Assembly (NCBI GenBank): GCA_009602735.1
Contig: WELA01005791.1
Span: 6,159 to 61,783, forward strand
Direction of reading: 5' to 3'
Source of the DNA: Mesotaenium endlicherianum
Lineage: Eukaryota > Streptophyta > Zygnematophyceae > Zygnematales > Mesotaeniaceae
Length of the DNA stretch: 55,625 bases
Position 1 is the first letter of the stretch. Each line of letters begins with the position of its first letter. The translations under genes and the position numbers were made by a program. A model generated the notes under the pieces. The model was not told the DNA's origin. It ran no database searches and saw only the letters and a program-made list of their open reading frames with translations. Shown in pieces: positions 1 to 11,334 of this stretch.

Positions 1-2475
1 TTCAAGACAAGATATGGACATTTTGAGTTGATGGTCCCGCCATTTGGACTCACCAACGCGCCAGCAACTTTCGTGACTATGATGAACACCATATTTCAGC
101 CCATGTTGGACAGATTTGTGGTGGTATTCATCGATGACATCCTTATCTACAACAAGACCCTTGAAGAGCATGCGAGACACGTGAAAGAAGTCCTCGAAGT
201 ACTGAAGCAAAACAAGCTATTTGCAAAGGAGTCAAAGTGCGAGTTTGCCAAACAAGAAGTGGAGTTCCTAGGTCTCCACGTGACCGCTGATGGCATCAAG
301 ATGGACCCCAAGAAGACCACGGTGGTGGAGGAATGGCCAACCCCCACAACCAAGAAAGAACTCCAATCATTCTTGGAATTTGCCTATTGGTACAGGAGAT
401 TCATCCAGAGCTTCTCGCACATAGCAGCCCCTCTCACGGATCTACTCAAAAAGGACAAGCCATACGTTTGGACCCAGAAAGAGAAGGAAGCATTCCAACA
501 ACTGAAGCAAAGATTGACGACATCCCCGGTGCTCACACTCCCAAGTCCAAATCCAGATTGGCCCTTCCACGTCATCACCGATGCATCTTCCTATGCAATT
601 GGAGCAATCCTGCTTCAAGACCAAGGCAAGGAACTGCAGCCCATTGCCTACGAGTCAAGGAAGCTAAATCCAGCCGAGCAAAATTTTACAACCACGAAGC
701 GAGAGGCGTTGGCGATTGTACATGCCTTGAAGGTTTGGCGCTGCTACGTTGAAGGACGCAAGGTACTGGTCACTACGGACCACGAGGCGTTGAAGCACCT
801 CCAGACGCAGCCGTATCTCTCAAGGAGACAAGCAAGATGGAGCGGATACTTGCAACAATACAACATCACGATTCAGTCCCAGCCCGGCAAGACAAACCCG
901 GCTGACCCCCTCTCAAGATTGCAGTTAAACGCAGTGATGACATCCCGGAAGACAGATCTGGAAGCTCGATTTTCAGCCGCCTATGAAAGAGACCCTTACT
1001 ACAAGAACGGAGAAGCAGCCTTGGACCCATACACGAAGCAAGAAGGCAATTATTTGGTGAGGCAAGATACGGGCCAGAGATGTGTTCCTGATGACTTAGA
1101 CCTCCGGCTCTTGCTTCTACGAGAAGCACACGACAACCCTCTTGGAGGACACTTTGGAATCCTAAACACCACGGGAGTTCTAGCCACGACTTTTTGTTGG
1201 CCAGGCATGTCTAAGCAAGTCAAGGAGTACTGCAGAAGCTGTGACACATGCCAAAGAATCAAGCCATCATCACAAAAGGCGAGAGGACTCCTCCAACCAC
1301 TACCAATCCCCGAAAGACAATGGACGGACATCTCAATGGATCTTATCGTGGACCTGCTCGTGACACCTCGTGGCCATAATGCAATACTCACGGTGGTGGA
1401 CAGACTTACCAAGATGGCTCATTTCATTCCCACGACGACTAAGGCTACAGCACCACAACTTGCAAGACTCATCTTTGACAACATTTTCCAACTCCATGGA
1501 CTACCATCAAGAATTGTGTCGGATAGAGATCCAAGATTCACAAGTCGTTTTTGTAAACATCTCTTCAAAAAGTTGGGTACATCGCTACATATGTCCACTG
1601 CCTACCACCCGCAATCAGATGGGCAAACAGAGCGTATGAATCGTACCCTAAAGACCTCTCTAAAGGCCTACGTGTCTACCCTGGAGCAGGATTGGGATAT
1701 GTACTTGACCCCCCTTGGAGTTTGCCTACAACAACACGACGCAGGCCTCTATCCAAGAGTCCCCATTCTTCCTCAACTGTGGCTTCCATCCAACCACGCC
1801 GCTGAGCTTCACGGCTGGCCATGAGGAAGTACTTGCAGCAACAAGTTTCATGGAGACATTAGAAGCAGCCCTTACAGCAGCGAAGAAAGCTCTATAACAG
1901 GCGCAAGATGCTCAAGCAAGAGTCGCAAACAGGTCCAGAAGAGAAATTACGTACAGGTTGGGTGACAACGTGTTACTATCATCCAAGAATATTTCTCTAA
2001 ACAACAGGCCTGCCGGCACCAAGTTCTCTCCCAAGTATTTGGGACCCTTCAAGACTATCCAACAAGTCAACCCCGTTGCTTTCAAGCTAAAACTTCCCCA
2101 AACTATGCACATCGACCCCGTATTCCACGCTTCCCTCTTCAAGCCATATGTGCAACCCGACAACAAGTTCCCAAGACGTGTGACAACCCCACCAGCCCCA
2201 ACAATAGTGGATGATCATTTGGAGTACGAAGTGGAAGACATAGTGGCTATGAGAAATTTCAGGAGACAGCAGCAATGCTTGATGAAGTGGAAAGGCGCAC
2301 TACCTTGACAAAGTTCAGAAAGTTGAAGCGCTTCTATGCCGCCAACCCCCATCTTGGACCAATCCCAAGTCTCTCTACTAGAAGCCCAAAGACTTCAGGG
2401 AGGCAGCCTGCCACCATCAAGAAGCAGCAGAAGACCCCTTGGAGGCAGCCGGCAAGAATAAGGAGGAAAAATTGA
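1..2475 (+). pseudogene. pol: Element A pol remnant: RT, RNase H, integrase, chromodomain
   Basis: The polyprotein is open from base 1 (frame 1, in mid-RT) to 1824. RT shows [14 protein letters not shown] and the catalytic FIDD box. RNase H begins near VITDASSYAIGAILLQD. Integrase has the zinc-binding His/Cys set ending CRSCDTCQRIK, then the triad Asp in ISMDLIV, Asp in SDRDPRF and Glu in DGQTERMNR. Breaks: a frameshift near 1710 in a C-rich run moves the frame to 1715-1897; a TAA at 1895-1897 replaces the CAA seen in element B; and about 34 bases are lost near 2290 inside the chromodomain (LMKWKG is followed by a frame jump). The usual chromodomain Trp-Tyr segment is therefore missing. The enzyme residues look intact but no full protein can be made. 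Confidence 0.92.
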
Positions 2476-3245
2476 CATTAGACACTCTTCTCTTCTCGCA
2501 GTTTGTGGACAAAAAATTAAAACTGCTACTGGTGATAGGTCTTTGCATAATAAATTCTGGAAAATTTGCTGGCTGTATTCCATAAGAAGTCAATCATTTA
2601 AAATCCAAGTTTGCTCAATTTGAAGCATTGGTGAGAGAGATATGATGCTCTAAGTAAAAAGGGGGTCAGGCTGCCGGCATTATTAGGGCAGCATCTGCCA
2701 TCTGACATTGTGCCCTCCCCTGAACTTGGAATGGTCTGAAACTCCAGACTATGGTAGAATATCTTGCAGCGCTCATTTAGAGACTTACTTTACATAATTT
2801 GGAGAAGTATAGGAGGACTTATGATTTTCGGAAGTTTCTGCATAAATTTGGAGAAGTGCCTACTCTCTCAGCTCTTAACGACATTCCAGAAACTAGAATG
2901 CTCTCAAATTTGGTGATCCGGTAGAGTTCTTGGACGCAGTCCGTTTGGCACTAGAAATTTGAGATTTTGTGCAGTTTTGTGGACGCTATGAATTTTTGAA
3001 TTCGTGGCAGATTTTGGGCCAACTTGTACAATTTTCTTTATTATCAAGGATTAGGCTAGCCAATAAGATCACACCACCCACGACCTTGCCTAGTCTACCT
3101 TACATGTGTAGCACCTGACTTGGTGCCTTTGACTAATCCTCTTCACTTGTGTGGCATCTGACTTGAAGCTATTGACTAGTCTGCTCCACATGTGTAAGAC
3201 CTGATTTGACGCGCCGAGACGTCGCTTTTTCTGTCGGGAGGGTGA
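2476..3245 (+). other. Element A 3' non-coding region with polypurine tract
   Basis: This stretch has no convincing ORF. It matches the reverse complement of 15509-16272 in element B, so it is a genuine part of the family 1 element. It ends with a T run followed by a purine-rich stretch (GGGAGGGTGA at about 3236-3245) directly before the LTR. That is where a plus-strand polypurine primer is expected in LTR retrotransposons. Confidence 0.75.
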
Positions 3246-3745
3246 TGTAGTGATTTGAGTTATAATATATTAGTTTGCATATATTTTAATATTTTTGAAC
3301 ATATTTCAAGTAGTATTGTGTGGACTCAAGTGTGAATAGATACTCTAGTGACTTGTTTCATGTCCTTTGAACCTTCTACGGCATTTTCAAAGTTAGAGGA
3401 AGGACCTAGAAGAAGTCCATGTGGCAAAAGTCAAATGTGCCATTTGTAGGTCAAAAGGACATGTGTACATTATTCTAGAAAGAGGTGGCAAGTTTTGGGA
3501 TGTGTTGGGTGCCAACACATCAACATGCACCTTCCTAGAAATTACTATGTAGCAAGTACATAAACAAGAGCTAGAACATAGAAAGGGGGGAGAAACATTC
3601 TTGTACTTGCCAACTTCCAGAAATATATTAACTTTCAAGAAGTCATCTCTCTCTCAAGAAGCAATCACTTGTGATCAAAGATCCTTGTCTTGAATTGATA
3701 AAGTATTCTATCTTACTAAGTACTTTATCTATTTGGTTCACTATG
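3246..3745 (+). repeat. Element A 3' LTR (family 1)
   Basis: It starts TGTAGTGATTTGAG and ends near TTCACTATG, matching the reverse complement of the two element B LTRs (500 and 503 bp) along its length. The terminal CA of the family consensus appears mutated, so the right edge is uncertain by a few bases. An imperfect inverted repeat of AGATAAAGTA type lies near its right end, as in B. No target-site duplication can be tested because the left LTR is outside the window. Confidence 0.85.
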
Positions 3746-5003
3746 GGACTCACTGACATCTGTAGCTCAATTTCTGTCCACTCCCACTGGCATGGAAGAA
3801 CTGTACTTAGATATTCGATCAGTGGGTTGGTACTATAACAGGCAAGGCAACCTAAGGTTTTAGCAGCTTCTGGAAGACATGGATCTCATATAACAGATAC
3901 ACTTGAAGAAGTTGACATGGGACTGCCGTTGCATTCACCTGTGGCCAGCTTCCTTTCCAGGTGGTGTCTTCCCTGTCAGCAAGTCTATTGTGCTGCTGCT
4001 GCCTGCTCTCCAGGAGCTGCGCCTAGTCACTTGTGCTCTGGAGGTGCCACTGCCTGCGTGGCTGTCAGATTTCACGCCCTTCGTTTACTTGAAAGTGCAC
4101 TGTGGGCCATTTATGTCTGACGAAGTAGCAACGTCCTTGAGCAGTTTGACCACTCTCAGTGAGCTGCCCCACGTTCAAGTACAGCCTGTGCTCTCCATTA
4201 CTCACTTCACCTAATTTCAAGTATGCAACGGTGTGTTTGTGAACCTTTTTCCTGATAGCGCCCTGTGTGTTGCCACTAATTGTGCAGTTCAGAGACAGGG
4301 ACAAGCAAGGCATGGACCTTGTCTCTTGGATGACGCACCTGATATCCCTCGACGTCGGCTCAGTGTGCCCTCTCACATGGGAGGTCGGGCATCCGAACAT
4401 GACCCCAATGCGTCCTCTATCCCGCGCCCTGTGCCTCATTATTCGGAAGTTGAAGATGGGTGGTACACTGACGCCCAACTGTACGCCCATGCCCTCGTTG
4501 GAGGAACTGCACCTAATTGTGAACAAGCAGATTCAAAGAGATTATTTTGTATTCACGCCTGACTTGCACAACTTGCACCTCACACTCAACAGAGACGTGG
4601 TGTGGCCAGCCCTCGACGTCCTTACTAGACTTAGCACTCTTACCCTGCACTGGATGGGGGGGGATGGGTTTGGGACTGCTTGGAGGGACGATGTACCTCC
4701 AAACTTTGTGTGGCACACAAAGAATGCACCTGCGGGTCAACAAGAGCTACAGCTTGGCACTTGTGAGCTCTTAGGAATTGTGGACGGCCTGTGTGCTCTA
4801 CAGCAGCAGTTTTTAGCATGTTGTGCTGCAGGTGCACAGAAAGGCATCTGTGGTATGACAGCTTTGCCAAGTATTCAGCATGAATTGGATGATAAAGGCT
4901 CAGACAAGAAGATGCGCGCATGCTGTTTAGAGACACTAGGCAGGCTCGCCGGTAGTGTTCGCCTCAATCAGTACTGCATGCTTTATGCGTGCTGTAGTGT
5001 AGG
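3746..5003 (+). pseudogene. Leucine-rich-repeat-like gene remnant
   Basis: This is the only non-transposon DNA between elements A and C. Two open stretches, 3903-4214 and 4267 to about 4800, translate to leucine-patterned sequence such as LPALQELRLVTCALEVPLP, LISLDVGS, MPSLEELHLIV and LHNLHLTLN, spaced like leucine-rich repeats. The second begins right after TAATTGTGCAG (4277-4287 region), which looks like a 3' splice site. AAGTATGC near 4219 could be a donor, so the pieces may be two exons. The reading frame runs into element C at 5004 without a domain end. I do not recognise a specific gene. It could be an F-box/LRR or NLR-type fragment cut by the C insertion, or only a pseudogene. Confidence 0.4.
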
Positions 5004-5719
5004 TGTAATGAATCAGTATATTGGTAGATATAATATTTATTTAAATATAATAGTTAAATAAATTCAGCCTGCTGAACTTTAGTTAGTATCGAGTCTGCTG
5101 GACTTTACATAATTGTCAGTTAAATGACTCAACCGGAAGCAGCAGGCTGAAGTCTACTAGGTCAGCTCGCTGACACATTCTTTGACAGTCAGCTGACTTC
5201 CGTTCTCGGCTAACAGGAACTGCCTAGATGTGCATCTAGGTGTGGTGTGCTAGATGAATGGCCAGATGACAACCTTAGGATGGATGGCGATTCGGGATGA
5301 TGGAAGATGGCGGTGGATTTGGTTAAGCGAGGTCCTACCAAGGTGGTTAACTCCCGGGTAGGCGGTGCCATCGCACTGACCATTGAACAGTAAACTCATT
5401 CCATGTACATTTGATAGACATTGCTCTCGAGTTGGGCATTCGAAAACGAGGCCAACTCTCTTGTACAGCTTACTGAGAGATATCTAAATCTAAGGCGAGA
5501 AGCCATTGATATGCTCTGTCTCTTAGCCTTGCTTATGTGAGAGTTTACTGATTGCATTTGATGCTAGTATACTTCCATTTGACTTACGAGTATTGCCCAT
5601 TGCTAGTATGTTGTCTTTTGATGTTTGATCAATTAACAGAAAATACCATAAAGATTACTTGTTGATACAAAGATCTTCATTAATTGTTAATCGCCTATTT
5701 GGTAAGTCAATTCATTTCA
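5004..5719 (+). repeat. Element C 5' LTR (family 2, 716 bp)
   Basis: It runs from TGTAATGAATCAG to TTCATTTCA, with TG...CA ends, and is followed one base later by the primer-binding site. It matches the LTRs of D, E and F and the split 3' LTR of C. The first 240 bases hold a cluster of short dyads: TTCAGC-CT-GCTGAA (5063), GTCAGC-TC-GCTGAC (5161), AGTCAGCTGACT (5187) and CCTAGATG-TG-CATCTAGG (5223). Confidence 0.93.
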
Positions 5720-5720
5720 G

Positions 5721-5732
5721 TGGTATCGGAGC
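5721..5732 (+). promoter_or_regulatory. Element C primer-binding site (initiator tRNA-Met type)
   Basis: TGGTATCGGAGC begins two bases after the LTR end. It matches the usual plant PBS complementary to initiator tRNA-Met except for G at position 8. The same variant is seen in elements B, E, I and J. Confidence 0.88.
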
Positions 5733-5752
5733 GGTTATCACAGTCTTCTTGT

Positions 5753-7207
5753 ATGTTAAGGACAAGGTCTCAAACTAGCAACTCCCGAGACATGGAGAAC
5801 CAGGATAATGAGAATGTCAAAAATCAGGCTGAAAGCCATGTAGCGGGAACCCGTACCTATTCCGAAGCAGTGGCAGATACTGCAGCAAGATGAGGCAGAT
5901 GAGGCAGCTGCTATTGCCGCAGTCGCAGCACGACAGGCTGAGGAGGAGAGAGCCAGATTAGAAGCCGAGCGATTAGCAAAAGCCGCTAAAGATCCCAAAA
6001 GGAGGGAAGGACGGCCGTCGGACGAGCGCACTGTCAAAGAACTAATGGCATAAAGGGCCAACGTTCTGAACCCACCTCCTGCTGTACAACTCAATGTGCC
6101 CCTAGGTCAAATTCGTGACCGGCCGAATGTGGCAGGAATTGCTGCTGCAGGAGCGAGAGGGACTGTTAAGGACACTACTCAGCGAGTTGATGCCGCTGCT
6201 ACTGCTGCATTTGCTAGACTCCCACCTCAAAATGCGGATTTGGGAGCATTGTTTGTGCAAATGCAATCGCAAATGGCGAGCATGTACCAGTCTCAACAGG
6301 ATGACAAAAGAATCATAATGTCTCTACTGCGAGACAGAGACCAACTGGGTTCTCAAACCACGGGTGGTGGTGGCAGAGGGCCTAGTAAGACCAAGCCAAA
6401 ACCTCCCAAAGGTAACAAAAAGTATTACCTGATCAAGTTTCTCGCTGATGTTGAGCAGTGGCTGGAGAACCACCCAGAATTGCAGGATTACGAGAAGGTC
6501 AGGCACACTGGTGCTCTACTAAAAGGCAGTGCAGCAGACTAGAGGCTGTATTGGAAAAGAGAGCGCAACAATTCGGTGACCCTACTTAAGTAGAGTTTGT
6601 CAAGAAACTGCATGAGAAGTTTGATGTGATGAATCAGCAAGAGAAAGCTATCTATGCGATGATCTTCTTGACACTGAAGCAAACCACTTCAGTTGCTGAG
6701 TTTGCTCAAAAGTTTCAGGAGAACATGATGAAGCAGCCAGACATGCCAGAGCGGTATAGGACAGCATACTTTAGGCATGGCTTGAAATCCAAAGTCTTTG
6801 GTCATTTTGCTGAAAAGATGTATGAGAAACTGGCTAACTTGATCCAAGATGCTGATGCCTGGGATCAGCAGCAGTTCAATCACAAGCGCCTGAGTAATGC
6901 TTTGGTGTCTAAGGTTGTCAAAAAGCCCCACGGTTCCTACAGCGCAATTGAAGGAGACCAGGCTGAGGATGATCAGGGTGATGAATACGAGTATGAGTAT
7001 AATGCTATGCAGTCTAGAGGGAGAGGTTGTTTCTCTCGAGGCGGTTATGGAAGAGGTGGTGGTAGGACTAAGCCGAGACCAGCCTCAGCAAAATCATGTT
7101 GCTTCTATTGCCAGCAGACGGGTCACTTCAGAGACCAGTGTCCAGTCAAGCACTTCCCAAAGGTCGAGAGAAAAGACCAGCATTTAAAAGACAGCAACAG
7201 TCTTTAA
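5753..7207 (+). pseudogene. gag: Element C gag (decayed)
   Basis: It codes for the structural capsid/nucleocapsid protein. The start at 5753 corresponds to the ATG of the intact element E copy, just after the PBS. Shared segments include RDMENQDNENV, the Gln-rich FVQMQSQMASMYQSQQ stretch, the capsid-like segment KTTS..EFAQKFQENMMKQP, an acidic DDQGDEYEYEY stretch, an Arg/Gly box and a CCHC zinc knuckle (CFYCQQTGHFRDQC, C-x2-C-x4-H-x4-C). Breaks: a stop and frame loss near 5891, and a TGG-to-TAG change at about 6541 followed by a small deletion and further stops. The 6626-7207 part is open and contains the frameshift heptamer in frame. Confidence 0.9.
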
Positions 7208-9706
7208 TCCAGTCTATTGACTATGAGGATGCTAGAGATAGTGAGTCGTCACTAGCTGCCCTCGTAGCAAGTATTATGGGTCCTGCTGAACTGGATTCAC
7301 TATGCATGCCTGACAACCAGATAAAGGAGACCATCAGCAATATAGATCTCCAAAGAGTGCACACTCTGGATGATCTTGTTCCACCTGATGTCCAACATTT
7401 CTTTGCAATGCGAAGGTCAGAAAAGACAGTCTCCCGTATCCTACTGCATTGCATGATTGCATGTAGGAAGGTGAGGGCATATGTTGACGGAGGGGCGTCA
7501 CATACTATCATCCATAAGGACTTAGTTTAGCGGCTAAGGCTGCATACTGTCACCGAAGGAAATAGAAAAATATTTCTTGGAGATGCCTCAAGTATCCCAG
7601 GAAGAATTATAACCAAGCCTATTGAGGTCCAGTTAGGTTCTGGCATTGCATTTCTAACTGAAACGCTTACATTTGAGGTACTCGACACTAGCTATTATGA
7701 TCTCGTGCTAGGCAGGTCATGGCTTAATAGACATCAAGCTGAAGCGTGTTGGAGCAGAGGTACAGTTAAAGTGAGAGGAGCCAGTGATGAGCAGATTAAC
7801 TTGGCACCCACCAGTGCCCTTCCTCTTGTCCTGTATGGATGGCAAATGAAGGAAAAGAAGAGGCTTCCAGGAGGATACAAATTGCTGAATGCATTGGAGT
7901 TCATTGACAGCTTGAACCGGAAGGAAGACAGAATGTTCTGTCTGCTGCTAAGAGAGGTACCTCCTCAACCTGAAGAAGTGGCTGGGAAAAAGGTAAGCTC
8001 TCCGGAGCACCCTACTGCTGTAAAAATTGTTGCTCAGTACACTGATGTTTTCAATATGCCTCCAGGACTACCTCCTAAGAGGGAAGTGGATCACAGGATT
8101 GACTTATTACCTGGGAGTTAGCCACCCTGGCAACGCACTTATGGCTTGTCTTATATGGAGAGCGAAGACTTGAAAACACAGATTGCGGAGCTTGAGGAAA
8201 ATGGTTACATTTCCTCCAGGAAATCACCTTATAGCGCACCCATCCTCTTTGTTAAGGAAAAGGATGGGAGTATGCGGATGTGTGTTGATTACAGAGCTCT
8301 TAACAGAATTACAGTAAAGAACAAGTATGCTTTACCCAGAATCGAGGACTTGCTTGATACCCCGTCTGGTGCTAAGGTGTTCAGTGAGATAGAGCTCAAG
8401 AGTGGTTATCATCTAATCAGAATTGCTGAGGGGGATGAACACAAGACTGCCTTTCGCACACGTTATGGACACTATGATTTTAATGTGATGCCATTTGGAC
8501 TGACTAATGCTCCTGCAACCTTCATGGGTGCTATGAATGACATTTTCAGATCTTACTTGGATAAGTTTGTGCAAGTTTTCCTGGATGATATTTTAATTTT
8601 CTCTAAAGATGGAGCTCAGCATGCTGAACACTTAAAGACAGTCATGGACACTTTGAGAAGGAACCGGTTGTATGCTAAAATGAGCAAGTGTGATTTTTTC
8701 AAGGAAAGTATTAAATTTCTAGGCCACGTTGTCAGCAAAGAAGGCATCAGTGTGGATCCTAAGAAGGTCCAGACCATAAGGTACTGGCCTATACCACAAT
8801 CCGTCTCCGAAGTCCTTCCTTGGGTTGGCTAACTACTACAGGAGATTTATTTAGAATTATTCTACAAAGGCCAGTAAACTGACTGACCCTACCAAGAAAG
8901 ACATAGGGATTGTGTGGGGGGAAGAGCAGCAGGCTGCCTTCCAGACCCTTAAAGATGCTCTATGTTCTGCCCCAGTGCTAGCCGTGTATGACCCCAGCAA
9001 ACCTGTGCAGGTGGTTACTGATGCCTCTGACTTTGCCATGGGTGCTATTTTGTTGCAGCCTGCTGACAAAACCACAAAGGATGGTAAGGTAAAGCAGGAG
9101 TGGCATCCTGTGTTGTATGAGTCTATGAAATTTAATTCAGCTGGGATTAATTACTCAGTGCATGACAAAGAGCTGCTAGCTATCATTCATGTGCTCAAAC
9201 AGTGGAGAGCATACTTACATGGTAAAGTTTTTAAGGTGATTACAGATCATCTAGCTCTGACTCACTTTCAGAAGAAGTCCAAGCTGTCGAGGAGGGAGAA
9301 TCGTTGGAGCCAGATGCTGGAGCAGTTTCAAATTCGAATTGACTACAAACCAGGGAAGTTAAATCCTGCTGATGCATTCTTTAGAAGACCTGACTTGCAA
9401 GAAAGGAACTTTAGTGAGCATGCTGTAGATAAAGTCCTTTGTGCACTTACTTCACTATAGGTGAAAAGGTCCTTCCTTGAACAACTTAGGAAAGCCTACC
9501 TTTCTGACCCAACATTTGAGCCCAGCCCCACTGATGGTGTGTGTCTTGCTACTGCACTCGGGTATAAGCTTAACGGAGGGGTCTGGGTGACTGAAACCAC
9601 TTCAGGCAAGCTGAAGCTGGTCATTCCTAATAACTTGGAAATAAGGTCCCTTTTATTGAGTCAAGCACATGACAGTTTACTGGATGGGTATTTGGAGCAG
9701 GTGAAA
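7096..9706 (+). pseudogene. pol: Element C pol, first part: protease, RT, RNase H, integrase zinc region
   Basis: Protease has the VDGGASH active-site box (about 7480-7500). RT (8146-8832) has [23 protein letters not shown] and the catalytic FLDD box. RNase H (8912-9460) begins VVTDASDFAMGAILLQ. The integrase zinc region begins IRSLLLSQAHDS near 9640. Pol overlaps gag in the -1 frame. Breaks: AAG-to-TAG at 7528, CAG-to-TAG at 8119, a frameshift near 8815 (SEVLPWVG against the family [13 protein letters not shown]), small changes near 8850 and a TAG at 9458. The frame is cut at 9706 by insertion D and resumes at about 11549. Confidence 0.92.
7183..7189 (+). promoter_or_regulatory. -1 frameshift heptamer TTTAAAA at the gag/pol junction
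   Basis: In the gag frame (start 6626) the codons read CAT TTA AAA, so T TTA AAA is placed as X XXY YYZ. The pol frame is -1 relative to gag. The downstream hairpin present in E and F is damaged here, with mismatches in the arms (CAGTCTTTA against TATTGACTA). Confidence 0.65.
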
Positions 9707-10424
9707 TGATATGAATCGACTTACTAAAAAGGCGATTAATAATTAATAAAGATCTTTATATCAGCAAGTAACCTTTATGGTATTGTCTGTTAATTGATTA
9801 AATAGCAAAAGACAACACACTAGCAGTGGACAATACTCCGAAGTCAAATGGAAGTAATCTAGCATCAATAATGCAATCAGTAAACTCACACACAAGCAAG
9901 GCTAGAAGACAGTGCATATCAATGGCTTCTCGCCTTGGATTTAGATTTCTCTCAGTCAGCTGTACAAGAGAGTTGGCCTCGTTTCCGAATGCCCAACTCG
10001 AGAGCAATACCTAGCATATGTACATGGAATGAGTTTACTGTTCAACGGCCAGTGCAATGGCACCGCCTACCTGGGAGTTAACCATTTTGTAGGACCTCGG
10101 TTAACCAAACCCACCGCCATCTCCCATCATCCCGAATCGCCATCCATCCTAAGGAGGTCATCAGGCCATTTATCTAGCATACCCCACTTAGATGCATATC
10201 GAGGCAGTTCGCTGCTACCGAGTTTGGAAGTCAGCTGGCTGTCAAAGAATGTGTTAGCAAGCTGACCTAAGTTGACTTCAGCCTGCTGCTTCCGGATGAG
10301 TAATTAAATTGATTATTTAATAAAGTCCAGCAAACTCAATATTAACTTAAGTTCAGCAGGTTGAACTTATTTAACTATAATATTTACATGAATATTGTAT
10401 CAACCAATATACTGATTCATTACA
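9707..10424 (-). repeat. Fragment D LTR (family 2, 718 bp)
   Basis: On the plus strand it starts TGATATGAATCGAC (the consensus is TGAAATGAATCGAC) and ends GATTCATTACA. Length and sequence match the other family 2 LTRs. It lies in the opposite orientation to C's own LTRs, so with C's 5' LTR it forms a long inverted pair. Confidence 0.9.
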
Positions 10425-10442
10425 ATCCCTCCAATTTATCAC

Positions 10443-10459
10443 GTTGTCGCCTCGACAAC
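10443..10459 (-). promoter_or_regulatory. Conserved hairpin next to fragment D LTR
   Basis: It is a perfect 7-bp stem with a three-base loop (GTTGTCG, AGG, CGACAAC on the minus strand), followed by the purine-rich GGAGGGAT tract at the LTR edge. The same hairpin occurs at 14911-14927 and 23049-23065. Confidence 0.7.
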
Positions 10460-10509
10460 ACTAACACTAGTAACAGCGTGCTGTCCCTTCCGTCCCCAGC
10501 CTACTGCCA

Positions 10510-10976
10510 TTAGGAGGGAGATGTCCCTGAGGCCCTATACTTAGGGAAGCCAGACCTCCTCCTGTCTTGGGGTCTCCTGAAGCCTGGGGGATCTGCGTAG
10601 GGGCCCCGCGGAGAACGCAATAACTGGGATGTTTCCTCCTGCACAGTAGATCAGAGCCCATGCCCAATAGTTTGTAGCGGTAGCTGCTGATTCTCCTCTA
10701 TTCTTCTTCTTCAGCCTGCTGCTTCCGCCTCTCCTCGGCTTGCCTCTCCTCTTCCGTCTTCTTGGCCTCCTCTGCAGCTTTTCTGTCTAGTTAATCCGGC
10801 CTCAGTCTGGCCTGTTCCTCCTCCTCCTTCTTCTTCTGTGCCTCCCGCTGTTGTTGGAGTCGTTGTGATTCCCGAGCGGAGATGGAGGAAGATTCGATGT
10901 CGCCACGGAATTGCAAGTATTCTGCATGTGCCTCTTCCGCTCTTCTCTTCCTCTTAAGTTCCGACTTCTGGGTCAT
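10510..10976 (-). pseudogene. Fragment D third-ORF remnant (internally deleted)
   Basis: The ATG at 10976 gives the same start as in C (MTQKSELKRKRRAEEAHAEY), followed by the Glu/Arg/Gln-rich coiled-coil part. A frameshift and stop (RPD then TAA) occur after about 60 residues. Near 10635 the sequence jumps from the part matching C at about 13495 to the part matching C at about 14698, removing about 1.2 kb that codes for the central domain and acidic stretch. Only the two ends of the family 2 third ORF remain. It is not functional. Confidence 0.8.
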
Positions 10977-11334
10977 CCTGCTCAATCATAAACATAATGC
11001 AGTCAGTGGAGTCATGACACTTTGCCATTACTGAGTGCCCGTGGTGAAGAAGAACGCGATAGGGAGAGTTCCTAGCTTGTAATACCTTGTGTGAGGGAGT
11101 ATGAGAGAGAATTGAGTTAGAGAGAAAAAGTGAGTATGAGCGCAGGTTGAGTGTGTAGACTGGTTATAAAAATTTGCCCGGCTGATCCCGAAACAGAACA
11201 CACTCCCTCCAACTTAATTTTAAGGTGGGCTGCCTGTCACAACTGTCACTATTTGTCACTAAATGTCACATTCCCCTCCGACTTATATGGAGACAGGACC
11301 TTCTGTCACCTGTCCATGGCCACTGAAATGACAA

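Larger units (their letters stand above)
1..3745 (+). mobile_element. Element A: partial family 1 Ty3/gypsy chromovirus
   Basis: This is the right-hand part of an LTR retrotransposon; its left part lies outside the window. It opens inside the reverse transcriptase and runs through RNase H, integrase and chromodomain (to about 2475), a non-coding 3' region (2476-3245), a purine-rich tract just before 3246, and a 3' LTR. The pol order RT-RNaseH-IN-chromodomain defines the Ty3/gypsy chromovirus class. The 3' non-coding part and LTR match element B in reverse complement, which fixes family and boundaries. It is not autonomous, because pol has a frameshift, a stop and a deletion. The region after the LTR resembles no part of the element. 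Confidence 0.93.

Noticed and set aside
10443..10459. GTTGTCGCCTCGACAAC hairpin as a transcription terminator
   Set aside because: Hairpin terminators are bacterial. Here it lies in a eukaryotic retrotransposon next to the polypurine tract, in all three family copies.
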